64,000 nt of DNA from NCBI RefSeq assembly GCF_019880365.1, contig NZ_CP082271.1, forward strand, positions 62,001 to 126,000, given 5' to 3'. This DNA comes from Pseudomonas sp. DNDY-54 (GTDB lineage Bacteria > Pseudomonadota > Gammaproteobacteria > Pseudomonadales > Pseudomonadaceae). Of the stretch, positions 43,551 through 52,443 are shown piece after piece (position 1 is the first letter of the stretch; every line of letters starts with the position of its first letter). Under the pieces are notes generated by a model that made no database searches, was not told where the DNA came from, and was given only the letters and a program-made list of their open reading frames with translations. The translations under genes were made by a program, and so were the position numbers.

Positions 43551-44137
43551 CCGCGATGAATCCGACCCTCAATCCAGTACCTACTCAGCGGCGACGCGGC
43601 CGGCTTCAATTGCTGCTGATCCTGGCCGTGGTCATCGGCCCGATGCTGTTGGCCTCTGCGATGTACCGCTTCGGTTTCTGGCTACCGGACACCCGTAGCT
43701 ACGATGGGGCGCTGGTTGCGGATGGTCAGGGCCGTGATGCGCTCGGCGTGACGGTTCCGGCCACGGCCGAGCCGCGCTGGGAACTGCTGGTGACCGCACC
43801 GGACGGCTGCGCCGAGGCGTGCCAGGAGCTGGTCTACCTGGCACGGCAGATCAATATTGGCCTGGCACGCGAAGCCGGGCGCGCCAGCCATGCCTTGGCG
43901 AGCGGGCAGGCACTTTCTGCCGACTATGACCAACGCCTGAAACAGGAATATCCGCAGTTGCAACGGTACGCGCTGGACCCCGTGGTGTATGCCCGCAATC
44001 CAGCGGCGCCGGGAGGCCCCCAGCTATGGATCATCGACCCGCACGGCAATCTGGTCTTGCGCTACGACGCGACTGCTAAGGGCAAAGCAATCCTTGATGA
44101 CCTGAAATACCTGCTGAAGATTTCTCAGATCGGTTGA
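43547..44137 (+). CDS. Membrane-anchored hypothetical protein of the oxidase operon
   Basis: A 196-residue protein with one N-terminal helix (about 22-42) and a periplasmic domain. The domain has a thioredoxin-like flavour (ELLVTAPDGCAEACQELVYLARQINIGL, then LWIIDPHGNLVLRYD); the CAEAC pair resembles the CxxxC of Sco proteins. GTG 43547 is chosen: GGGGGAG lies 6 nt upstream and it overlaps the SURF1 stop; ATG 43556 is the alternative. Conserved at this place in Pseudomonas (PA0111 as I recall); role in copper or redox handling is inferred. Confidence 0.8.
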   Translation: MTAMNPTLNPVPTQRRRGRLQLLLILAVVIGPMLLASAMYRFGFWLPDTRSYDGALVADGQGRDALGVTVPATAEPRWELLVTAPDGCAEACQELVYLARQINIGLAREAGRASHALASGQALSADYDQRLKQEYPQLQRYALDPVVYARNPAAPGGPQLWIIDPHGNLVLRYDATAKGKAILDDLKYLLKISQIG

Positions 44138-44194
44138 CCCAAGGCACTCGGCCGCCTCGCTGGAGTCCCAGAAAGGCTGCCCAAGGAGAACCAG

Positions 44195-45265
44195 ATGGCT
44201 AAACCCGGTTACCGCCTCGCCCTTGTCGCCACGCTGCTGGCCGTTGTGGTGGTATTGCTTGGCGCCTATACCCGACTGACGCATGCCGGGCTCGGCTGCC
44301 CGGACTGGCCCGGTTGCTATGGTTTTCTCAGTGTGCCGATGAGCGAAGACAAGCAAAGCCTGGCCGCGATGCGCTTTCCCGATGCGCCGCTGGAGGTGGG
44401 CAAGGGTTGGAACGAAATGGTGCATCGCTACTTCGCGGGTGCGCTGGGGCTGGTGATCCTCGGGCTCGCGGTGCAGGCGCTGCGCCGTCGCGCCGAGCCG
44501 GGACAACCCGTGACGCTTCCGCTTTTGCTGCTGGTGGTCGTCATCGCTCAGGCGGCGTTCGGCATGTGGACCGTCACCCTGCAACTCTGGCCGCAGGTGG
44601 TCACCGCGCACCTGTTAGGCGGCTTCACGACCTTGAGCCTGCTGTTCCTGCTGACGCTGCGTTTGTCGGGGCGGCGGCCAGCGAGCGCGTCGATACCGGC
44701 CCGGGTCCGGACGCTCGCATTAGTCAGCCTGCTGGCAGTGATTGCGCAGGTGGCGCTGGGCGGCTGGGTCAGCAGTAATTACGCCGCGGTGGCGTGCACC
44801 GATTTTCCCACCTGCCACGGGCGCTGGTGGCCAGCGATGGATTTCGCCAACGCATTCAACCTGACTCATCACGACATCGGGCCGAACTACCTGGGCGGCA
44901 TGCTCTACGGGGAGGCGCGCACGGCCATTCATGTCACCCATCGCATTGGCGCGATGCTCGTGACGCTGGTGTTATTGACCCTGGGCTGGCAGCTCTGGCG
45001 CAACGGATTAACGCGACTGGCCGCGCTGCTGCTGGCCGCGTTGGCCCTGCAGCTTGGGCTGGGTATCAGCAACGTGCTGCTCAACCTTCCGCTGGCGGTG
45101 GCCGTTGCCCATAACGGCGGTGGAGCATTGCTGCTGCTCGTGACCGTATTGATCAATTACCGCCTCTACCTGAGTTACCACGACAGGGTCGCAGTACGCG
45201 ACGCCGCGACGGCGAGGCAACCGGATTCGAACACGATGGGCGGGCTCGATCTGCCCCGCGCTTGA
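44195..45265 (+). CDS. ctaA: Heme A synthase (COX15/CtaA)
   Basis: Oxidises heme O to heme A. A 356-residue, eight-helix protein. Heme-ligand histidines lie in WNEMVHRYFAG, WPQVVTAHLLG, TAIHVTHRIGA and AVAHNGGGALLL. Cysteine pairs GCPDWPGC and CTDFPTC occupy the periplasmic loops of each half. AAGGAG precedes the ATG. Works directly after CtaB. Confidence 0.95.
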   Translation: MAKPGYRLALVATLLAVVVVLLGAYTRLTHAGLGCPDWPGCYGFLSVPMSEDKQSLAAMRFPDAPLEVGKGWNEMVHRYFAGALGLVILGLAVQALRRRAEPGQPVTLPLLLLVVVIAQAAFGMWTVTLQLWPQVVTAHLLGGFTTLSLLFLLTLRLSGRRPASASIPARVRTLALVSLLAVIAQVALGGWVSSNYAAVACTDFPTCHGRWWPAMDFANAFNLTHHDIGPNYLGGMLYGEARTAIHVTHRIGAMLVTLVLLTLGWQLWRNGLTRLAALLLAALALQLGLGISNVLLNLPLAVAVAHNGGGALLLLVTVLINYRLYLSYHDRVAVRDAATARQPDSNTMGGLDLPRA

Positions 45266-45281
45266 CCATAAGGAGAACCCC

Positions 45282-46181
45282 ATGGCGACTCTACTCAGCG
45301 AACGCGGCGCCCAGGCGAGCTGGCGTGACTACCTTGAGCTGACCAAGCCGAAGGTGGTGCTACTGATGCTCATCACCTCGCTGGTGGGTATGTTTCTCGC
45401 CACCCGAGCCGGCGTCCCCTGGACCGTGCTGGTGTTCGGCAATCTCGGTATTGCGCTCTGCGCTGGTGGCGCTGCGGCGGTCAATCACGTGGTGGATCGA
45501 CGCATCGATTCGGTGATGGCGCGTACTCACAAGCGACCGCTGGCGGAGGGCCGTGTGTCACCGGTTGCGGCACTGTTGTTCGCGCTGTTGCTGAGCATCG
45601 CCGGCATGGGGCTTCTTCTAACCTTCACCAACGCCCTGGCCGCCTGGCTTACGCTGGCCTCGCTGGTTGGATATGCGGTGATCTACACAGGCTTCCTCAA
45701 GCGTGCCACACCGCAGAACATCGTGATCGGCGGGTTGGCAGGCGCTGCACCGCCGCTGCTCGGCTGGGTTGCGGTAACCGGCCAGGTCACCGCCGAGCCG
45801 TTGCTGCTGGTGCTGATCATCTTCGCCTGGACGCCGCCGCACTTCTGGGCGTTGGCAATTCACCGCAAGGACGAATACGCGAAGGTCAACGTACCGATGC
45901 TCCCGGTGACCCATGGCGAGCACTACACCAAGGTGCACATCCTGCTCTATACCGTGATGCTGCTGGCGGTGAGCGTCATGCCGTTCGCCATTCACATGAG
46001 CGGGCCGTTGTACCTGGCGGCGGCGGTGCTGCTGGGCGCACGCTTTCTGTTCTGGGCCGTTGTGCTCTACCGGAACAGCCGCCCTCATGCGGCGATCAAG
46101 ACGTTCAAGTTCAGCATCTGGTACCTGTTCGCGCTGTTCATCGCGTTGCTGGTTGATCATTATCTGCTGCTGAACATCTAG
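45282..46181 (+). CDS. ctaB: Protoheme IX farnesyltransferase (heme O synthase)
   Basis: Adds a farnesyl group to heme B to make heme O. A 299-residue UbiA-family polytopic protein. The prenyl-diphosphate-binding motif NHVVDRRIDSVMART (NxxxDxxxD) and the second motif YAKVNVPMLPVTHG are present; TKPKVVLLMLITSLVGMFLA starts the first helix. AAGGAG precedes the ATG. Cotranscribed with ctaA (16-base gap). Confidence 0.96.
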   Translation: MATLLSERGAQASWRDYLELTKPKVVLLMLITSLVGMFLATRAGVPWTVLVFGNLGIALCAGGAAAVNHVVDRRIDSVMARTHKRPLAEGRVSPVAALLFALLLSIAGMGLLLTFTNALAAWLTLASLVGYAVIYTGFLKRATPQNIVIGGLAGAAPPLLGWVAVTGQVTAEPLLLVLIIFAWTPPHFWALAIHRKDEYAKVNVPMLPVTHGEHYTKVHILLYTVMLLAVSVMPFAIHMSGPLYLAAAVLLGARFLFWAVVLYRNSRPHAAIKTFKFSIWYLFALFIALLVDHYLLLNI

Positions 46182-46230
46182 GGCTCAGTGCGAAGACGCT
46201 CGTAGCCCGGCCGAACCTCACAGGAATCTC

Positions 46231-46863
46231 ATGACCCGCATTCAGAAAACCGTCTTCATCCTCGTAGCGCTGGTTGCGCTGGTCATTGGCCTGACGGTTT
46301 ACAAGGTGCTCAACACCGAGCAGCAACTCGATCCCGCCGAGCTGCTGGACGCCGGTATCGTCCTGCTCCCGCAGGGGCGCGACGTGCCAGACCTGACGTT
46401 GACCAACCAGAACGGCGAAGCGGTTTCGATGACGCAACTGGAGGGGAAATGGAACCTGCTGTTCTTCGGCTACACCTTCTGCCCTGACATCTGCCCGGCG
46501 ACCCTGGCCGAATTACGGCAGCTGCGCGGGATGCTGCCGGAAGCGGCGCAACAGCGGATGCAGCCAATCCTGGTCAGCGTCGACCCCGAGCGTGACACGC
46601 CAGACCAGCTGAAGAAATACCTGGATTATTTCGGTGCTGGCTTCATTGGCTTGACCGGCCCACTCGAGCAGATCCAAGCCCTGGCGAACGCAGTCGGGGT
46701 GCCGTTTATTCCGGCCGATACCTCTAAGGAGGACTACACCGTTGACCACGGTGGCAACCTCGCGCTGATTGGCCCTGACGGCCGGCTGCGTGGCTTCATT
46801 CGTGCGCCCATGCGTACCGAAAAGCTGGCCGAGCAGTTGCCGTCGGTGCTGGCACTGGAATAG
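46231..46863 (+). CDS. SCO1/SenC family copper chaperone
   Basis: A 210-residue membrane-anchored thioredoxin-fold protein that delivers copper to the CuA site. It has an N-terminal helix (about 7-27), the copper/redox motif FCPDICP (CxxxC) near residue 87, and the third ligand His in YTVDHGGNLALI near residue 173. AGGAATCTC precedes the ATG. Last gene of the oxidase operon. Confidence 0.94.
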   Translation: MTRIQKTVFILVALVALVIGLTVYKVLNTEQQLDPAELLDAGIVLLPQGRDVPDLTLTNQNGEAVSMTQLEGKWNLLFFGYTFCPDICPATLAELRQLRGMLPEAAQQRMQPILVSVDPERDTPDQLKKYLDYFGAGFIGLTGPLEQIQALANAVGVPFIPADTSKEDYTVDHGGNLALIGPDGRLRGFIRAPMRTEKLAEQLPSVLALE

Positions 46864-46887
46864 CCGACCCTAGCTACCGACCCCACG

Positions 46888-46912
46888 AAAAAGGCCCGCA
46901 TTAGCGGGCCTT
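46888..46912 (-). terminator. Rho-independent terminator of metNIQ
   Basis: Nine-bp stem AAGGCCCGC/GCGGGCCTT (46891-46912) with a 4-base loop. On the minus strand it is followed by a T-run (A-run at 46888-46892 on the plus strand), 25 bases past metQ. On the plus strand the tail is only TTCTCTC, so for the oxidase operon it is weaker. Confidence 0.9.
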
Positions 46913-46936
46913 CTCTCGCGACACCTAACCCTGTAC

Positions 46937-47710
46937 TTAGAACGCCGGAACAACCGCGCCCTGGTACTTCTCGTTGATGAACTGCTTCACCTCGTCGCTG
47001 TGCAGCGCTTCGATCAGCTTCTGCATGGCGGCGCTGTCCTTGTTGTCCGGACGGGCGACCAGAATGTTCACGTACGGCGAGTCGCTGCCTTCGATGTACA
47101 GGGCGTCTTCGGTAGGGTTGAGCTTGGCTTCCAACGCATAGTTGGTGTTGATCAGCGCCAGATCGACCTGCGTCAGTACGCGCGGCAGGGTCGCGGCTTC
47201 CAGCTCACGGATCTTGATGTTCTTCGGGTTCGCGGCGATGTCCTTCGGCGTGGCGGTGATGCCCGCGCCGTCTTTCAAGGAGATCACTCCGGCTTTCTGC
47301 AACAGCAGCAGCGCGCGGCCGCCGTTGGTGGCGTCGTTGGGGATGACCACCGTGGCGCCATTAGGCAGCTCGTCCAGCGACTTCAGCTTGCTGGCATAGG
47401 CACCGAAGGGTTCGATGTGTACGCCCGCGACGCTGACCAGCTCGGTGCCCTTGCCCTTGTTGAATTCATCCAGGTACGGCTGATGCTGGAAGAAGTTGGC
47501 GTCCAGACGCTTCTCGGACACCTGGATGTTCGGTTGCACGTAGTCGGTGAAGACCTTCACCTTCAGGTCAACGCCCTGTTCGGCCAGCTGGGGTTTGACG
47601 AACTCGAGGATCTCGGCGTGCGGAACGGCGGTCGCGGCGACGTTCAGCTCATCGGCAGCCTGGGCGGAGAACGCCGCGACAGCGGCAATGGCGGCAAGCA
47701 TTTTTTTCAT
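46937..47710 (-). CDS. metQ: Methionine ABC transporter substrate-binding protein
   Basis: A 257-residue periplasmic binding protein of the NlpA family for D-/L-methionine. The signal peptide ends AFSAQA-AD and has no lipobox cysteine, unlike E. coli MetQ, so it should be free in the periplasm. VAATAVPHAEILEFVKPQL, FFQHQPYL, IPNDATNGGRALLLLQ and DLALINTNYA are family landmarks. AGGAG precedes the ATG; the frame upstream to 48163 is not used. Third gene of metNIQ, 70 bases after metI. Confidence 0.94.
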   Translation of the reverse strand: MKKMLAAIAAVAAFSAQAADELNVAATAVPHAEILEFVKPQLAEQGVDLKVKVFTDYVQPNIQVSEKRLDANFFQHQPYLDEFNKGKGTELVSVAGVHIEPFGAYASKLKSLDELPNGATVVIPNDATNGGRALLLLQKAGVISLKDGAGITATPKDIAANPKNIKIRELEAATLPRVLTQVDLALINTNYALEAKLNPTEDALYIEGSDSPYVNILVARPDNKDSAAMQKLIEALHSDEVKQFINEKYQGAVVPAF

Positions 47711-47780
47711 GGAAAGCTCCTGTCTGACTCGACGAACCGGTCGCCGATCATCTGTTGTTGGAAAGGCCTGAATTGGGCAT

Positions 47781-48446
47781 TTATTTACGGGAAAAATGCG
47801 TAACCAGCTTGTCGCCAACGCTTTGCAGTACCTGCACCAGCACCAGCAACAGGACGACCGTGACCACCATGACATCGGTCTGGAAACGCTGATAGCCGAA
47901 ACGGATGGCCAGATCGCCAAGGCCGCCGGCTCCCACAACGCCCGCCATGGCGGTGTAGGAGACCAGCGTAATGGCGGTGACGGTAACTGCAGCGATGATG
48001 CCCGGGCGCGCCTCGGGCAGCAATGCGTTGAAGATGATCTGCCGGGTGGTCGCACCCATCGCCTGAGTCGCCTCGATGATGCCGCGGTCGACCTCGCGCA
48101 GCGCGGTTTCCACCAGTCGCGCGAAGAACGGCGCCGCACCCACCACCAGCGGCGGAATAGCACCCGCCACGCCCAGCGAGGTGCCGGTGATCAGTACCGT
48201 GAAGGGAATCATCACGATCAGCAGGATGATGAACGGCAGCGAACGCAGCACGTTCACCACGAACGAGAGAAAGGCGTACAGAGGGCCGTTCTCGAACAGC
48301 TGCCGTGGCCCGGTGAGAAACAGCAGAACGCCCAGCGGCAGGCCCAGCAGGATGGTGAACAGCAGCGAACCGCCGAGCATCAGCAGGGTGTCCAGCGTGG
48401 CCAGCCAGATCTCATACCAGTCGACGTTTGCCAATAGGGCTTCCAT
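47781..48446 (-). CDS. metI: Methionine ABC transporter permease
   Basis: A 221-residue inner-membrane permease with five or six helices. The EAA loop coupling to the ATPase is EATQAMGATTRQIIFNALLPEARPGI. VNVLRSLPFIILLIVMIPFT and MAGVVGAGGLGDLAIRFGYQRF are typical of MetI. Its start overlaps the metN stop by one base. Confidence 0.95.
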   Translation of the reverse strand: MEALLANVDWYEIWLATLDTLLMLGGSLLFTILLGLPLGVLLFLTGPRQLFENGPLYAFLSFVVNVLRSLPFIILLIVMIPFTVLITGTSLGVAGAIPPLVVGAAPFFARLVETALREVDRGIIEATQAMGATTRQIIFNALLPEARPGIIAAVTVTAITLVSYTAMAGVVGAGGLGDLAIRFGYQRFQTDVMVVTVVLLLVLVQVLQSVGDKLVTHFSRK

Positions 48447-49465
48447 CAGCGCAGTACCTCCACGTGTACGTCAGCGGCATCCAGGCGAGCCAGCGCGGCG
48501 GCCATGTCGCCGCCGACCAGCGCCAGGGTCAGCTGGCCATAAGGTGTGTCCTTGATACGGTCGATGCGGCCCGACAGGATGCTGAAATCGACGCCCGTTT
48601 CCCGCGCGACGGTGCCCAACAGCGGTTTGTAGGTCGATTCGCCCTGGAACGTAAGGCGCAAGATCCGACCCGGGACATGGGCAAAGTCATCACGCTGCTC
48701 GCCTTCATCAACCGCCTCGTCTTCCAGCACGAAGCGCTGGGTGGTGGGATGCTTCGGATGCAGGAATACGTCGGTCACCAGCCCCTGTTCGACGATGGCT
48801 CCTGCATCCATTACCGCGACGCGATCGCAGACGCGGCGGATCACGTCCATTTCGTGAGTGATCAGCACGATGGTCAGGTTCAGTTCGCGGTTGATTTCGG
48901 CGAGCAACTGCAGCACCGAGGCGGTTGTCTGCGGATCGAGAGCGCTGGTGGCTTCGTCGCAGAGCAGGATGTCCGGCTCGGTCGCCAGCGCGCGGGCGAT
49001 ACCGACGCGCTGTTTCTGGCCGCCCGACAATTGCGCCGGGTACTTGCGCGCCTGATCTTTCAGGCCGACGCGTTCGAGCAGCGCGGCGACCCGGCTGTCG
49101 ATCTCGCTGCGTGAGTGGTTACCCGCCAGACGCAGTGGCATGGCAACGTTGTCGGCCACGGTCTTGGACATCAGCAGATTGAAGTGCTGGAAGATCATCC
49201 CGACCCGCTGACGGAAGCGGCGCAGGCCGTTGGCGTCGAGCGCCGTGACGTCTTCACCGTTGACCAGGATGCGTCCGCCGGAGGGTTCTTCCAGGCGGTT
49301 GATCAGGCGCAGCAGGGTGCTCTTGCCGGCGCCGGAATGACCGATCAGGCCAAACACTTCGCCGGCACCGACGGTCAGTTCGGTCGGCTTGAGTGCGGGC
49401 ACTTCACGAGCAGTGCCCCGGCCGGTAACCCGATAGGTTTTGTGGACTTGCTGAAATTCAATCAC
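48446..49465 (-). CDS. metN: Methionine ABC transporter ATPase
   Basis: A 339-residue ATPase: Walker A GHSGAGKST (about 42-50), signature LSGGQKQR (about 145), Walker B ILLCDEATSALD (about 165), and a C-terminal NIL/ACT-like regulatory domain (about 265-339) that senses methionine and inhibits transport. The GTG at 49465 is the only suitable start (AAGG about 9 nt upstream). No S-box/SAM riboswitch is recognisable in the leader. Confidence 0.95.
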   Translation of the reverse strand: MIEFQQVHKTYRVTGRGTAREVPALKPTELTVGAGEVFGLIGHSGAGKSTLLRLINRLEEPSGGRILVNGEDVTALDANGLRRFRQRVGMIFQHFNLLMSKTVADNVAMPLRLAGNHSRSEIDSRVAALLERVGLKDQARKYPAQLSGGQKQRVGIARALATEPDILLCDEATSALDPQTTASVLQLLAEINRELNLTIVLITHEMDVIRRVCDRVAVMDAGAIVEQGLVTDVFLHPKHPTTQRFVLEDEAVDEGEQRDDFAHVPGRILRLTFQGESTYKPLLGTVARETGVDFSILSGRIDRIKDTPYGQLTLALVGGDMAAALARLDAADVHVEVLR

Positions 49466-49732
49466 GGGCGAACCTTGTGGGTGCGGTCGTATGTGCCTGG
49501 ATGGTGGCGAAAGGCGTGCATTCTACGCGTTTACGGCGGGCGGGCGTAGCGAACGGCGGTTATTGAGGCAAGCCATTGCGTCCATAGGCTGTGTATATCG
49601 TCGCTGCGCGCAACCTTGAGCGGCATTGTTGGGTCACTTACCGGTACGCCGTGAAATGATCAAGCATCGGCCCCCCAGATGAGGCCCGGTCCCTTCGCGG
49701 TTTAGCGCACCCATGCTCAACCGAGGCCCAAG

Positions 49733-51877
49733 ATGACGGACAAAACAGATCCAAAGCACAGCGAACTCGCCGGTACTGACACCGTCGACCGCAAGAATCA
49801 CAGCGCCAAGCTCGACCACCTCGAGACCTTCCGCAGCGACGCCACCGGCGAAGCGCTGACCACCAATCAGGGCGTGAAGATCGCCGACAACCAGAATAGC
49901 CTGCGCGCTGGCGAGCGCGGTCCCTCGCTGCTCGAAGACTTCATCATGCGCGAGAAGCTGACCCACTTCGATCACGAGCGCATCCCAGAGCGCATCGTCC
50001 ACGCCCGCGGTTCGGCGGCCCATGGCGTGTTTGTCAGTTACGACGACCACAGTGCGCTGACCAAGGCTTCATTCCTCGCGGGCAAGGGCAAGGAAACGCC
50101 GGTGTTCGTGCGCTTTTCCACCGTGCAAGGTTCCCGTGGTTCGGCCGATACCGTGCGTGACGTGCGCGGTTTCGCCACCAAGTTCTACACCGACGAAGGC
50201 ATCTTCGACCTGGTCGGCAATAACATGCCGGTGTTCTTCATTCAGGATGCGATCAAGTTTCCCGACTTCGTGCATGCGGTCAAACCCGAGCCGCACAACG
50301 AGATCCCGCAGGGCCAGTCTGCCCACGACAGCTTCTGGGATTTCGTCTCGCTGACGCCGGAGTCGGCGCACATGGTCATCTGGGCCATGTCCGACCGCGG
50401 TATTCCGCGCAGCCTGCGAGCCATGGAAGGCTTCGGCGTACACACCTTCCGCCTGATCAATGCCGAAGGCGTGAGCCGTTTCGTCAAATTTCATTGGAAG
50501 CCGGTCGCCGGGGCCTTTTCACTGGTCTGGGATGAGACCCTGAAGCTGGCGGGCAAGGACCCGGACTTCAACCGCCGCGACCTGTGGGAGTCCATCGAGA
50601 TGGGCGACTACTTCGAGTGGGAGCTGGGCGTGCAGGTGGTGGAAGAGGCCGACGAGCACAAATTCGATTTCGACCTGCTCGACCCGACCAAGATCATTCC
50701 GGAAGAGCTGGTGCCGGTGCAGAAGCTCGGCAAGATGACCCTCAACCGCAACCCGGACAACTTCTTCGCCGAAACCGAGCAGGCCGCCTTCCACATCGGC
50801 CACATCGTGCCCGGCATCGACTTCACCAATGACCCGTTGCTGCAGGGCCGGCTGTTTTCCTACACCGACACCCAGCTGCTGCGTCTCGGTGGGCCGAACT
50901 TCCACGAGATTCCTATCAACCGCTCGATTGCGCCGGTACACAACAACCAGCGTGATGCCTTTCACCGGCAGACCATCAACAAGGGTCGCGCCAACTACGA
51001 GCCCAACTCCATCGACAGCGGCTGGCCGAAGGAAACGCCACCTGCGGCCAGCGGTGGCGGCTTCGAGAGCTACCCCGAGCGCATGGAAGGCCATAAGGTG
51101 CGCGCACGCAGCCCTTCGTTCGGCGATCACTTCTCCCAGGCGACCTTGTTCTGGAACAGCATGAGCGCCCCGGAGAAGGAGCACATCATCGGCGCCTACA
51201 GCTTCGAGCTGGGCAAGGTGGAGCGGGTGTTCATTCGTGAGCGCCAGGTCAACGAGATCCTCGCCAATATCGATCTCGAACTCGCGCGCCGCGTTGCGGA
51301 AAACATCGGCGTGACGCCACCGACAGCGCCAACCCTCAGCCTCAAGCAGCCGAACCCGGCCAGCTCGCCGGCGCTGAGCCTGATGAATCATCTATCGGGC
51401 AATATCAAGTCGCGCAAGGTCGCGATCCTCATCGCCAACGGCGTGGACGGTAAGGCTATCGAGGCGTTCAAGCAGAAACTGGCAGACGAGGGTGCAACCG
51501 CCAAACTGATCGGTCCGTCACCGGCTCCGGTCAAGGCGGCTGACGGCACGATGCTCACGCCTGATGCAGCGATGGATGGCATGCCCTCGATCGCTTTCGA
51601 TGCGGTATTCGTACCGGGTGGCGCGCAAAGTGTGCAAGCGATGGCTAAGTTGGGCGTGGCGAAGCATTACCTGCTCGAAGCCTATAAGCACCTCAAGCCA
51701 ATCGCCGTGCTAGGCGACGCCCGGCAACTGCTCACGGCGCTCAACCTGCCGGAAGATGCCGGTCTGGTGAGCGGTGAGGATAGCGATGTGGCGACGGTGT
51801 TCACGGCGTTTGCGCAGGCACTGGCGCAGCACCGCATCTGGGTGCGCGAGGCGGCGGCGGAGCAGGTTCCGGCCTGA
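49733..51877 (+). CDS. katE: Catalase HPII, large-subunit type
   Basis: A 714-residue monofunctional heme catalase decomposing hydrogen peroxide. Catalytic His90 is in IVHARGSAAHG, the Asn in VGNNMPVFF, and the heme-ligand Tyr in LFSYTDTQLLRLG. The C-terminal ~150 residues (VAILIANGVDG, FDAVFVPGGAQS) form the DJ-1/PfpI-like domain found only in large-subunit catalases. GAGG lies before the ATG. It sits between metN and a YgjP-like gene, flanked by its own terminator; in P. aeruginosa this neighbourhood lacks katE as I recall it. Confidence 0.96.
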   Translation: MTDKTDPKHSELAGTDTVDRKNHSAKLDHLETFRSDATGEALTTNQGVKIADNQNSLRAGERGPSLLEDFIMREKLTHFDHERIPERIVHARGSAAHGVFVSYDDHSALTKASFLAGKGKETPVFVRFSTVQGSRGSADTVRDVRGFATKFYTDEGIFDLVGNNMPVFFIQDAIKFPDFVHAVKPEPHNEIPQGQSAHDSFWDFVSLTPESAHMVIWAMSDRGIPRSLRAMEGFGVHTFRLINAEGVSRFVKFHWKPVAGAFSLVWDETLKLAGKDPDFNRRDLWESIEMGDYFEWELGVQVVEEADEHKFDFDLLDPTKIIPEELVPVQKLGKMTLNRNPDNFFAETEQAAFHIGHIVPGIDFTNDPLLQGRLFSYTDTQLLRLGGPNFHEIPINRSIAPVHNNQRDAFHRQTINKGRANYEPNSIDSGWPKETPPAASGGGFESYPERMEGHKVRARSPSFGDHFSQATLFWNSMSAPEKEHIIGAYSFELGKVERVFIRERQVNEILANIDLELARRVAENIGVTPPTAPTLSLKQPNPASSPALSLMNHLSGNIKSRKVAILIANGVDGKAIEAFKQKLADEGATAKLIGPSPAPVKAADGTMLTPDAAMDGMPSIAFDAVFVPGGAQSVQAMAKLGVAKHYLLEAYKHLKPIAVLGDARQLLTALNLPEDAGLVSGEDSDVATVFTAFAQALAQHRIWVREAAAEQVPA

Positions 51878-51897
51878 TCGTAGCGGCATGACAAGAG

Positions 51898-51929
51898 GCG
51901 GCTCGGTTGATTCCGGGCCGCTTTTTTTT
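51898..51929 (+). terminator. Rho-independent terminator of katE
   Basis: Nine-bp stem GCGGCTCGG/CCGGGCCGC (one G-T pair) with a 6-base loop, then eight T residues, 20 bases after the stop codon. Confidence 0.95.
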
Positions 51930-51947
51930 GTGTCTGGCGAGCTTGGG

Positions 51948-52439
51948 TTAAGCGAGTTCGCGCCAGTGCAGGTAGCAGCGCAGGTCGAATTCGGTCTGCG
52001 CGTAACCCGGCATCATGTGCTCGCAGAGCTTGTAGAAGGCGCGGTTGTGGTCGCTTTCGCGTAGGTGCGCCAGTTCGTGCACTACGATCATCTGCAGAAA
52101 CTCCGGCGCCGCCTCCTTGAACAGGGCAGCGACGCGGATCTCCTTCTTTGCCTTGAGCTTGCCGCCTTGCACGCGGGATACGGCAATGTGCAGACCCAGC
52201 GCGCGGTGGGTGAGGTCGAGGCGGTTGTCATAGAGCACCTTGTCGATGTTCGGTGCGCTTTTCAGATGGTTCTGGCGCAGCTGTTGAACGTAGCCGTACA
52301 GCGCCTTGTCGCTCTGCACCTGGTGGCGTTGCGGATAGCGGCGCTCGAGGTAATCACCCAAGCGTCCTTCGGCGATCAACTGGCGGATCTGCTGCTGCAG
52401 CGACTCGGGGTAGCCGCTCAGGTATTTCAGCGTGGTCAT
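51948..52439 (-). CDS. YgjP-like M48-family metallopeptidase
   Basis: A 163-residue protein with the zinc motif HELAHLRESDHNRAFY (HExxH plus downstream His), as in YgjP/SprT-type zincin proteins. KKEIRVAALFKEAAPEFL is also conserved. The ATG at 52439 is taken; the frame opens at 52466. No signal peptide. It lies 4 bases after znuB on the same strand, so it may be the last gene of the zinc-import operon. Confidence 0.85.
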   Translation of the reverse strand: MTTLKYLSGYPESLQQQIRQLIAEGRLGDYLERRYPQRHQVQSDKALYGYVQQLRQNHLKSAPNIDKVLYDNRLDLTHRALGLHIAVSRVQGGKLKAKKEIRVAALFKEAAPEFLQMIVVHELAHLRESDHNRAFYKLCEHMMPGYAQTEFDLRCYLHWRELA

Positions 52440-52443
52440 CGGA

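Noticed and set aside
49466..49732. SAM riboswitch before metN or oxidative-stress operator before katE
   Set aside because: No recognisable S-box core or OxyR-type spacing was found by eye in this gap.
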